Below, piece by piece: positions 1-5,643 of a stretch of DNA of 6,616 nt. The stretch spans positions 1 to 6,616 of the forward strand of contig PEYH01000011.1 of the NCBI GenBank assembly GCA_002774465.1, in the 5' to 3' direction. Under the pieces are notes generated by a model, which worked only from the letters and a program-made list of their open reading frames with translations, did not search any database and had not been told where the DNA came from. A program made the position numbers and the translations under genes. This DNA comes from Parcubacteria group bacterium CG08_land_8_20_14_0_20_43_9. Its GTDB lineage: Bacteria > Patescibacteriota > Minisyncoccia > Minisyncoccales > PEYH01. The stretch's first letter is position 1, and each line of letters starts with the position of its first letter.

Positions 1-503
1 GAACTTATAGTGGGAATCATTTTATGGGCTTCGGTGGTCGCCAAGACAAACACGGCAAAGGACGGGGGCTCCTCAAGCATTTTCAGCAAAGCATTGGCCG
101 CATCCCTGGAAAGCTGGTGGCTCTCGTCAATGATGAAGACCTTATATTTCATCCGGGTGGGAGAAAACCTTATCCCCTCTTTTAATTCCCTAATATCATC
201 TATGCCCCTGTTGGAAGCGGCGTCTATTTCCACTAAATCAATGGCCCGGCCGCTGTTTATCTCCATGCATGACTGGCATTTGTTGCACGGCTCGAATCCC
301 TGCAAGTTCTCACAATTTATGGCTTTGGCCAAAAGCCGGGCAATGGTTGTTTTGCCCGAGCCCTTGGGCCCGGAAAATAAATAACAATGGGACAGCAAAT
401 CATTGGCTATCTCATTGGTGATTGTCTGAACGATATGCTCCTGCCCGACCACTTCGGAAAAACTCTTTGGCCGGTATTTGCGGTATAAAACAAGGTTAGC
501 CAT
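1..503 (-). CDS. dnaX: DNA polymerase III subunit gamma/tau, N-terminal part (3' end beyond the window)
   Basis: The product is the clamp-loader ATPase that loads the sliding clamp and links the replicative polymerases. I translated it by hand from ATG at 503-501; it begins MANLVLYRKYRPKSFSEVVG, the standard DnaX opening. About 167 residues are visible. The Walker A motif GPKGSGKTT is at residues 45-53. Four zinc-module cysteines lie at C64, C73, C76 and C79, the spacing of the family. The Walker B/DExH segment IIDESHQLS is at 124-132, with Ser where Val or Ala is more usual. The sensor I segment LATTEAHK is at 154-161. The frame stays open to the left edge, so domain III and any tau extension are outside the window. 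It lies 64 bp downstream of the GtrA-family gene on the same strand, and no terminator is visible between them. The start has no Shine-Dalgarno. The identification is firm; only the length is unknown. Confidence 0.96.
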   Translation of the reverse strand, partial: MANLVLYRKYRPKSFSEVVGQEHIVQTITNEIANDLLSHCYLFSGPKGSGKTTIARLLAKAINCENLQGFEPCNKCQSCMEINSGRAIDLVEIDAASNRGIDDIRELKEGIRFSPTRMKYKVFIIDESHQLSRDAANALLKMLEEPPSFAVFVLATTEAHKMIPTIS

Positions 504-567
504 AAATTAATCACTTATCACTAATCAATTATCTCTATCTCACCTTGAGCGGGTTAACTATTGATTG
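504..567 (-). other. AT-rich spacer between the GtrA-family gene and dnaX
   Basis: This is a short spacer with no T-tailed hairpin, so readthrough from the upstream gene into dnaX is plausible. The minus strand has a weak -10-like GATAAT at 533-528, about 24 nt before the dnaX ATG, with only a poor -35 upstream, so a separate dnaX promoter is uncertain. The plus strand carries ATTAATCAC (506-514) and ACTAATCA (520-527). TGATTGTTA (562-570) runs into the upstream stop codon. The same three words recur before rplU. Confidence 0.35.
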
Positions 568-1197
568 TTATTTTTTAAAAATGAAAAATTTATAGCCGAT
601 GAAATTCCACATAAAACCGATTAAGACCCCCGCGAACGGCGCAATTACGCCTGCCAGAACATTGCCGGAAACTCCGGCAGCCGGCCCAGCCAACCGGACA
701 ATCAAAGAAGCGATTCCTACATTGAGCAAAGCGCCGATTCCTGTAATAAGATAAAAGCCCGCAAACTCTTTTCCTTCCGCCTTGCTCCCCTTTTCAAATG
801 TCCACGACTTATTCCAGAAATAACTATTAGTGGCGGCTGCGGTGAAAGATAAAAATTTAAAGAAAGCGTATAGGGCGATCGCCTGGGCTGCCTCAATCTT
901 GCTTATCCACAGGAGAAAACCGAGCACCCCGAAATCAATAAAAGTATTGAGCGCTCCAACCACCACAAATCTGGCAAGTTGCCAGATGACTTTTATTCTC
1001 TTTGCCAATTTATCTGCTATAAATAATCCTGCCACTACCAAAAACGGCAACAGGATTGGCAAAAGGAAAAAATAGCCAAACTTAAAACCCTCCCATTTGC
1101 TTGATATATCCTGCTCAAGGTTTTTAAGCGTAGGAAGCGCCAAAAGCCCGATTAAAAAACCAATCAACAAACCTAATTTAAAATCCCTTTTATTCAT
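568..1197 (-). CDS. GtrA-family integral membrane protein with extra N-terminal helices
   Basis: GtrA-like proteins are small polytopic membrane proteins, often tied to moving lipid-linked sugars (for example undecaprenyl-phosphate glucose) across the membrane during cell-surface glycosylation. This 209-residue protein has a GtrA core from about residue 74 to the end. RFVVVGALNTFIDFGVLGFL (76-95) is the typical first helix, with conserved GxxNT and D. TNSYFWNKSWTF (123-134) is the NxxWTF-like loop. MWNFIGYKFFIF (196-207) is the characteristic last helix and tail. Four core helices lie near 76-98, 104-125, 146-168 and 178-202. Two further hydrophobic segments, about 7-24 and 40-61, precede the core and make the protein longer than the usual 120-150 residues. 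ATG at 1197 has no Shine-Dalgarno. No glycosyltransferase lies next to it in the window, so the substrate cannot be assigned. Confidence 0.85.
   Translation of the reverse strand: MNKRDFKLGLLIGFLIGLLALPTLKNLEQDISSKWEGFKFGYFFLLPILLPFLVVAGLFIADKLAKRIKVIWQLARFVVVGALNTFIDFGVLGFLLWISKIEAAQAIALYAFFKFLSFTAAATNSYFWNKSWTFEKGSKAEGKEFAGFYLITGIGALLNVGIASLIVRLAGPAAGVSGNVLAGVIAPFAGVLIGFMWNFIGYKFFIFKK
903..911 (+). promoter_or_regulatory. Perfect DnaA-box match inside the GtrA-family gene
   Basis: The plus strand reads TTATCCACA, an exact match to the strong consensus TTATNCACA. It lies inside coding sequence, where its complement encodes Leu-Trp-Ile (residues 96-98), so it may be coincidental. It is listed because a second exact copy in the same orientation lies upstream of dnaB at 2872-2880. 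Confidence 0.3.
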
Positions 1198-1219
1198 ATT
1201 AAGTAATTAATTTTTATCC

Positions 1220-1248
1220 ATTTTACCAAATCTGAGAAGGCTTTACAA
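1220..1248 (-). promoter_or_regulatory. Candidate proximal promoter of the GtrA-family gene
   Basis: On the minus strand a -35-like TTGTAA (1248-1243) and a -10-like TAAAAT (1225-1220) are separated by exactly 17 bp. A start about 7 nt downstream would give a leader of about 16 nt before the ATG at 1197, with no Shine-Dalgarno. The -35 lies just beyond the GC hairpin at 1258-1282, so this promoter could act independently of whatever transcribes that hairpin. Confidence 0.45.
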
Positions 1249-1257
1249 GAAAGTAAA

Positions 1258-1282
1258 GGCGGCGACCCTCCGGGTCGCCGCC
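1258..1282 (-). terminator. Strong GC hairpin with T-rich tail on the minus strand (terminator or attenuator)
   Basis: A perfect 11-bp stem (arms 1258-1268 and 1272-1282) closes a 3-nt loop. Read on the minus strand, the stem is followed by TTTACTTTCTTG, a moderate U-rich tail typical of a weak intrinsic terminator. Read on the plus strand it is followed by a C-rich stretch and would not terminate. The minus-strand loop region contains GGAGGG. A good promoter (1335-1307) lies about 25 bp upstream in the minus direction, so the hairpin would form early in that transcript, before the GtrA-family gene. Confidence 0.55.
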
Positions 1283-1283
1283 C

Positions 1284-1299
1284 CCTCATCACCTCATCA
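1284..1299. repeat. 8-bp tandem duplication CCTCATCA x2
   Basis: CCTCATCA occurs twice back to back. On the minus strand this gives TGATGAGGTGATGAGG at the predicted 5' end of the leader transcript. It contains a Shine-Dalgarno-like GAGGTG directly touching an ATG (1289-1287). Confidence 0.6.
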
Positions 1300-1306
1300 G
1301 AAAGAA

Positions 1307-1335
1307 ACGATAGTATATTTAGAGACAAAAGTCAA
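1307..1335 (-). promoter_or_regulatory. Distal sigma70-type promoter reading toward the GtrA-family gene
   Basis: A minus-strand -35 TTGACT (1335-1330), five of six to consensus, is followed after exactly 17 bp by a -10 TATCGT (1312-1307). The predicted start is near 1300. That would give a leader of about 103 nt containing the tandem repeat, the GC hairpin and the second promoter. This is the best promoter match in the window. Confidence 0.6.
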
Positions 1336-1416
1336 GCCACGCTCTCTTGTCGCCGAAAAATTTAATGTTGGTAATGTCGGAACATAACCCCGAAGAACCT
1401 TAATAATCGGAAAAAT

Positions 1417-1445
1417 TTGAGTAGAGGGTGAAAATATAGTAAAAT
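1417..1445 (+). promoter_or_regulatory. Candidate cysS promoter
   Basis: A -35-like TTGAGT (1417-1422) and a -10-like TAAAAT (1440-1445) are spaced by 17 bp. The predicted start near 1452 leaves a leader of about 14 nt before ATG 1466, with no Shine-Dalgarno. No T-box or other leader structure is seen, so amino-acid-responsive control is not supported here. Confidence 0.5.
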
Positions 1446-1465
1446 AAACCAATAACGATAAACAA

Positions 1466-2866
1466 ATGATTAAGGTCTACAATTCCCTAACCAGAAAAAA
1501 AGAGATATTCAAGCCCTTAAAAAACAAACAGGTGGCATTTTATGTTTGCGGGCCAACGGTTTACGGACCCGGGCATATCGGGCACGCGCGGACATACATT
1601 GCTTTTGACATTATCAGAAGGTATCTGGAATACAGAGGATACAAAGTAAAATATGTAATGAATATCACGGATGTTCATGATGACATAATCAAACAGGCGG
1701 ACAAAGAAGGCGGGGATATTTTCTCTTTGTCTGAAAAATATACCGGGCAATTCTTAAGAGACCAAAAAAAATTAGGCATTAAGCCGGCAAATGTTTATCC
1801 GAAAGTGACGGAGAATATCAAAGAAATAATTGACTTTATTAAAAAACTTGAACAAGAAGGGTTTGCCTATGAGCAAAACGGCTCTGTCTATTTCGACATT
1901 TCTAAATATAAAGATTACGGAAAACTTTCAGGCATTAAAATCAAGAAGGCGAAAACCGGAACAAGAGTTGAAGCCGATAAATATGAGCGAGATGAAGCAG
2001 TTGATTTTGCGCTGTGGAAAAAGGCCAAGAAAGGCGAACCCTATTGGGAAAGCCCGTGGCGGCAAGGCAGGCCGGGCTGGCATATTGAATGCTCGGTGAT
2101 GATTAAAAAATTTTTAGGCGAGCAAATTGACATCCACGCCGGCGCGCAGGACTTGATGTTCCCCCATCATGAAAACGAAATTGCCCAGACCGAAGCCCTT
2201 GCCAAAAAAAAGCCATTTGTCAAATACTGGCTGCACGGCGGGCTTTTAATGACAGGGGGGCAGAAAATGTCCAAATCGCTCGGCAATTTTATAACCATAG
2301 AGCAGGTTTTGGAAAAATGGGAGCCGAGGGTGATAAGAATGTTCGTGGCTTCCAGCCGCTATCAGAGCAAGCTGGATTGGTCGGAGAAGAATCTTTTGCA
2401 AGCCAAGAAAAATCTGGAAAGGATGGAGGAATTTGTAAACAAACTAAAAACGCAAAACGCAAAACGCAAAACAATAACTCAAAAATCAAGAATTTCAAAA
2501 TTATTAAAAGATTCAAAAACAAAATTTGAGGAGGCGATGGAGGATAATTTTAATACTCCCGAAGCCTTGGCTGTCTTGTTTGAAATGATTAAAGCGATAA
2601 ACCCCCTGTTTGATAAAAATGAAATTGATGAAAAGCAGGCAAAGGAAATTTTGGAATTCCTGAAAGATATTGATAAAATTTTTAACTTTATCTTTCCGCG
2701 CAAACGAGAAACTGTTCCGCAAAAAATTAAGGACTTGGCCAAGATGCGCGAGAAATGCAGAACAAGCAAACAATGGCGGGAAGCCGATAAAATCAGGGAA
2801 CAAATTGAGCGATTGGGATTTGAGTTAAAAGACGCGCCAACCGGCCCAGAAATCAAAAAGAAATAA
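1466..2866 (+). CDS. cysS: Cysteinyl-tRNA synthetase (class I)
   Basis: This cytosolic enzyme charges tRNA-Cys with cysteine using ATP. The product is 466 residues, close to the usual length of about 460. The HIGH signature is at residues 37-40 and KMSKS at 267-271. The zinc that selects the cysteine thiol is held in this family by Cys-Cys-His-Glu; here C28, C209, H234 and E238 occupy those positions, matching the E. coli enzyme's numbering as I recall it. The DALR-type helical domain follows (FEEAMEDNFNTPEALAVLFE, 354-373), then a C-terminal basic helix and the usual ending (ADKIREQIERLGFELKDAPT). The linker at about 327-350 is Lys-rich and is encoded partly by a 7-bp microsatellite. The ATG has no Shine-Dalgarno. 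A good terminator follows, so the gene is probably transcribed alone. Confidence 0.98.
   Translation: MIKVYNSLTRKKEIFKPLKNKQVAFYVCGPTVYGPGHIGHARTYIAFDIIRRYLEYRGYKVKYVMNITDVHDDIIKQADKEGGDIFSLSEKYTGQFLRDQKKLGIKPANVYPKVTENIKEIIDFIKKLEQEGFAYEQNGSVYFDISKYKDYGKLSGIKIKKAKTGTRVEADKYERDEAVDFALWKKAKKGEPYWESPWRQGRPGWHIECSVMIKKFLGEQIDIHAGAQDLMFPHHENEIAQTEALAKKKPFVKYWLHGGLLMTGGQKMSKSLGNFITIEQVLEKWEPRVIRMFVASSRYQSKLDWSEKNLLQAKKNLERMEEFVNKLKTQNAKRKTITQKSRISKLLKDSKTKFEEAMEDNFNTPEALAVLFEMIKAINPLFDKNEIDEKQAKEILEFLKDIDKIFNFIFPRKRETVPQKIKDLAKMREKCRTSKQWREADKIREQIERLGFELKDAPTGPEIKKK
2447..2467 (+). repeat. Heptanucleotide microsatellite (AAAACGC) x3 inside cysS
   Basis: There are three exact AAAACGC units, followed by a partial fourth (AAAACA). 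The unit length is not a multiple of three, so successive copies are read in different frames and give the irregular linker KTQNAKRKT. Gain or loss of one unit would frameshift cysS. The repeat lies at the entrance to the helical domain, a tolerant part of the protein. Confidence 0.8.
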
Positions 2867-2871
2867 GCGGG

Positions 2872-2880
2872 TTATCCACA
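2872..2880 (+). promoter_or_regulatory. Perfect DnaA-box match upstream of dnaB
   Basis: TTATCCACA lies in the cysS-dnaB gap, 5 bp after the cysS stop and about 40 bp upstream of the candidate dnaB -35. In other bacteria DnaA binds such sites to start replication or regulate transcription. A single box is not an origin, so a regulatory role toward dnaB is only inferred. Confidence 0.4.
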
Positions 2881-2892
2881 GATAGAAATAAA

Positions 2893-2912
2893 GCCGCCCA
2901 AGGCGGCCTTTT
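2893..2912 (+). terminator. Rho-independent terminator of cysS
   Basis: A GCCGCC/GGCGGC stem (2893-2898 with 2902-2907) and a CAA loop are followed by CTTTT. An A-run just before the stem can extend pairing into the T-run. It starts 26 bp after the cysS stop codon and separates cysS from dnaB transcription. Confidence 0.75.
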
Positions 2913-2920
2913 CCAGCCCC

Positions 2921-2948
2921 TTGCCAAAAGGTAAATTTTGGTTAGAAT
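2921..2948 (+). promoter_or_regulatory. Candidate dnaB promoter with internal palindrome
   Basis: A -35-like TTGCCA (2921-2926), a 16-bp spacer and a -10 TAGAAT (2943-2948) place transcription start at about 2955-2956, at the ATG itself, which implies a leaderless or nearly leaderless mRNA. The inverted repeat CCAAAA-GGTAAA-TTTTGG (2924-2941) fills the spacer and overlaps the -35. It could be an operator or simply AT-rich chance. Confidence 0.45.
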
Positions 2949-2955
2949 AGAGGTG

Positions 2956-5643
2956 ATGGCTGATTACTCAAAAAACAACCAGTCCCTGCCGGACAGAACC
3001 CCGCCTCAAAACATTGAGGCGGAGAAATCATTGCTCGGCAGTTTGATGATTGACAGGAACGCCATTGTAAAAGTGGTGGATTTTTTACAACCCCGGGATT
3101 TTTATAAAAATCAGCACCAGGCCGTCTATGATTCAATGCGCGACCTTTTTGACCGGAACGAAACCATTGACCTTTTGTCCCTATCGTCCCGCCTGCAGGA
3201 GAAAGGAAAACTGGAAACCATAGGCGGAAAAACCTATCTGACGGAATTGGTGAATGCCGTGCCCAATGCCATGCATGTTTTGGATTATGCCAAGATTGTC
3301 CAAAAGAAAAGAATCTTGAGGGACCTGATCCAGACATCTTATGAAATCGGCAATATGGGCTTTAACGAGGAAGAAGATGTGGATATATTGCTGGACAAGG
3401 CGGAAAGCCAGATATTTAATATCGCCCAACATTCCCTTTCCCAGCAATTCACTCCGATTAAAAACGAGCTGGAAGGGGCTTTTGAGAGGATAGACAATCT
3501 TTCCAAGCACAAGGGCACGCCAAGAGGCGTCCCAACCGGTTTTGTGGACCTGGACAAAATTCTTTCCGGACTTCAAAAATCAGACCTTGTTATCTTGGCG
3601 GCCCGGCCGTCAATCGGAAAAAGCGGCTTGGCTTTGGATATCGCCCGCTATATCGGGGTCAATGAAAAAAAGCCAGTCGGCCTTTTCAGTTTAGAAATGT
3701 CTAAAGACCAGATAATTGACCGCTTTATAGCCAGTCAGTCAAATGTTGATTTGTGGAAATTAAGGACCGGCCATCTTTCCGGGGAAGGACCGGAAAATGA
3801 TTTTGAAAGAATCCAGCACGCCTTAGGCGTGCTGTCAGAAGCCCCGATATTTATAGACGATACAGCCGGGATTAATATAATGCAAATGAGGGCAATGGCC
3901 AGGCGATTGCAAGTCCAGCACGGCTTGGGTTTGCTGATTGTTGACTATCTCCAGTTGATGGAGCCGAGAATAGCCAATATGCAGATGGTCCAGCAGATGA
4001 CAGAAATTTCACGCTCCCTCAAGGGGCTGGCCAAAGAGCTTGCGGTGCCGGTCTTGGCGCTGTCCCAGCTATCAAGGGCAGTAGAACAAAGGACGCCATC
4101 AATACCGAAATTATCAGACCTCCGCGAGTCCGGTTGCCTTATGGGGGACACCCTTATCACCCGGGCAGATACTGGTGAAAGAATCCCTATAAAGGATTTA
4201 GTGGGGCAAAACAATATCCCTGTGCATAGTTTAGACGAGAACTGGCAAATTAAAACAAAAAGAATCAGTAAGATTTTCTGCAGCGGAGAAAAAATAGTCT
4301 ATGAACTAAAGCTAAGAAGCGGTTCCATAATTAAGGCCTCGGCCAATCATCCGTTCAAAAAGATTGATGGATGGTTCAGGTTAGACCAGCTTAAGTCCGG
4401 CGATTTACTCGCCACCCCGAAAAACGCAAAGATAGAAGGGCCCAAAAACGAATTGAGCAAGAATGAAATTATCTTGCTGGCCCATCTTCTGGGCGACGGC
4501 TGCGTGCTTAAGCGCCAACCCATTCATTACACCAGCAACGATTGGGACAACATTAAAATTGTAGAAAGGACCAGCAAAAAATTATTCAATATCAAACCGC
4601 GCATCGTCAGGCAGGAAAATTGGTGGCATATCTATCTGCCCAGTCCATATCGTTTATCCCGGGACAAACACCACCCGATTGTCAATTGGTATGGCAACTT
4701 GGGACTTGAGCTATGCCGATCATGGGAGAAACGAATACCTCAAAAGATATATTCCTCGGATAACAATCTTTTAGCATTATTCTTGCATCATCTTTGGGCT
4801 ACTGACGGAAGTATTAGTTTAAGAAAAGAGGGCAGCCGAGGTTCTGCGGCGAACATATATTATGCCACTACAAGCAGAAAGATGGCAGAAGGGGTAAAAC
4901 ATCTCTTATTAAGATTCGGCATAAGGTCAAAAATAGTTGAGGGCAAAAAAGGAAACTACAGGATATGCTACCAAATCCATATACAAGGGAGACAACATCA
5001 ATTGATGTTTCTGGAAACTATCGGCAGTTTTGGCAAAAGAGGCAAAATAGTTCCCAATCTTATCCGGAAAATCCGCGAGATTAAGGCCAATACTAATTTG
5101 GATATTTGGCCAAAGGAATCATGGCAGGCGCTTATCAATCCTATCAGAGAAGATAGGGACTTAACTTGGAGAGAATTAAGCGCGGGCATCCAAACTCAAT
5201 ACTGCGGTTCTTCTCTATTCAAATCAGGGGTCGGGGTGGAACGATTGCAAAGAATCGCCCAAGTTTTAGATTCTGAAATAATTTACCAAATGTCTGTCTC
5301 TGACATATTTTGGGACCAAGTAATTTCAATAAGGCCGATTGGAAAGGAATTGGTTTATGACGCAACCGTGCCCGAAACACACAACTTTGTAGCAGACAAC
5401 ATAATTGTCCACAACTCAATCGAGCAGGATGCGGATGTGGTTCTGTTCATTTACAGGGGAGACAAATACAGACAGGATACTGCCCGAAAGAACATTGCCG
5501 ACATATTGGTCGCCAAACACAGAAACGGCCCGGTCGGCAAAGTTGAATTATACTTTGATGAGCCGAGAGCGAGTTTTAGAAACTTAGAGAAAAGAGAGCT
5601 TGAAGACCCGGAAGGGATTGAGCTGGAAGATATTCTTCCCTGA
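2956..5643 (+). CDS. dnaB: Replicative DNA helicase DnaB, interrupted by an in-frame intein
   Basis: DnaB is the hexameric 5'-3' helicase that unwinds DNA at the replication fork. The precursor is 895 residues from ATG 2956; removing the 427-residue intein leaves 468, a normal DnaB length. The N-terminal helical domain (about 15-130; PPQNIEAEKSLLG) and linker lead to a RecA-like core. The core has Walker A ARPSIGKS (216-223, GKS instead of the more usual GKT), FSLEMS (244-249), Walker B LLIVDYLQLM (326-335), LSQLSR (369-374) and DLRESG (388-393). After the intein the extein resumes SIEQDADVV and ends with the arginine-finger region KHRNGPVG. ATG 2956 is preferred over in-frame TTG 2938: DnaB N-termini are variable, but TTG is rarer and lies inside the predicted promoter. 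However, TTG has AAGG 6 nt upstream, while the GAGGTG before ATG touches it with no spacer. The stop codon directly abuts that of rplU. Confidence 0.97.
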   Translation: MADYSKNNQSLPDRTPPQNIEAEKSLLGSLMIDRNAIVKVVDFLQPRDFYKNQHQAVYDSMRDLFDRNETIDLLSLSSRLQEKGKLETIGGKTYLTELVNAVPNAMHVLDYAKIVQKKRILRDLIQTSYEIGNMGFNEEEDVDILLDKAESQIFNIAQHSLSQQFTPIKNELEGAFERIDNLSKHKGTPRGVPTGFVDLDKILSGLQKSDLVILAARPSIGKSGLALDIARYIGVNEKKPVGLFSLEMSKDQIIDRFIASQSNVDLWKLRTGHLSGEGPENDFERIQHALGVLSEAPIFIDDTAGINIMQMRAMARRLQVQHGLGLLIVDYLQLMEPRIANMQMVQQMTEISRSLKGLAKELAVPVLALSQLSRAVEQRTPSIPKLSDLRESGCLMGDTLITRADTGERIPIKDLVGQNNIPVHSLDENWQIKTKRISKIFCSGEKIVYELKLRSGSIIKASANHPFKKIDGWFRLDQLKSGDLLATPKNAKIEGPKNELSKNEIILLAHLLGDGCVLKRQPIHYTSNDWDNIKIVERTSKKLFNIKPRIVRQENWWHIYLPSPYRLSRDKHHPIVNWYGNLGLELCRSWEKRIPQKIYSSDNNLLALFLHHLWATDGSISLRKEGSRGSAANIYYATTSRKMAEGVKHLLLRFGIRSKIVEGKKGNYRICYQIHIQGRQHQLMFLETIGSFGKRGKIVPNLIRKIREIKANTNLDIWPKESWQALINPIREDRDLTWRELSAGIQTQYCGSSLFKSGVGVERLQRIAQVLDSEIIYQMSVSDIFWDQVISIRPIGKELVYDATVPETHNFVADNIIVHNSIEQDADVVLFIYRGDKYRQDTARKNIADILVAKHRNGPVGKVELYFDEPRASFRNLEKRELEDPEGIELEDILP
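3814..3834. repeat. Perfect interrupted palindrome inside dnaB coding sequence
   Basis: Arms CAGCACGCC (3814-3822) and GGCGTGCTG (3826-3834) pair perfectly around TTA and encode part of IQHALGVLS. A smaller stem TTTCCGG/CCGGAAA (3776-3782 with 3790-3796) lies just upstream. No T-run follows, so this is not a terminator. Confidence 0.6.
4135..5415 (+). mobile_element. DnaB intein with LAGLIDADG homing endonuclease (427 residues)
   Basis: This in-frame protein intron excises itself and ligates the flanking DnaB exteins. Junctions are RESG|CLMGD (Cys1 at 4135) and IIVHN|SIEQ (Asn427 ends at 5415, Ser+1 follows). Block A is CLMGDTLITRADTGERIPIK. Block B is GSIIKASANHPF (63-74), with Ser69 in place of the usual Thr and the conserved H72. 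Endonuclease motif 1, LLAHLLGDGCV (114-124), carries D121; motif 2, LALFLHHLWATDGSI (213-227), carries D224. Both acidic residues are retained, so the nuclease may be active. Residues about 342-391 look like a helix-turn-helix DNA-binding segment. Blocks F and G (ELVYDATVPETHNFVADNII, then VHN) hold H416, H426 and N427. From memory, the Synechocystis and Rhodothermus DnaB inteins use this same insertion point and closely similar end blocks. Confidence 0.96.

Noticed and set aside
10..384. Plus-strand open frame of 124 codons at the left edge
   Set aside because: It lies antisense to clearly coding dnaX (Walker A, zinc cysteines, Walker B in the minus frame) and its translation resembles no family I recognise.
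1270..1301. Minus-strand CTGATGAG at the predicted leader 5' end, resembling the hammerhead ribozyme CUGAUGA core
   Set aside because: No GAAA segment follows at the expected place after a stem, and the required three-stem arrangement cannot be drawn.
1283..1465. Possible T-box leader upstream of cysS
   Set aside because: There is no AGGGTGGNACCGCG-like T-box sequence and no terminator/antiterminator pair on the plus strand; the predicted leader is only about 14 nt.
2893..2931. Alternative hairpin CCTTTT...AAAAGG competing with the cysS terminator, suggesting a riboswitch-like pair for dnaB
   Set aside because: It is only a 6-bp AT-rich stem with a 13-nt loop, and it lies upstream of the predicted dnaB transcription start, so it would not be in that mRNA.
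2938..2955. TTG start for dnaB, six codons upstream of the ATG
   Set aside because: It has AAGG at good spacing but overlaps the predicted -10/-35 region and adds no recognisable DnaB residues. It is kept only as an alternative.
4135..5415. Group I or II intron in dnaB instead of an intein
   Set aside because: The insert is translated in frame throughout and has protein-splicing blocks (Cys1, His-Asn end); no intron RNA features are needed or seen.
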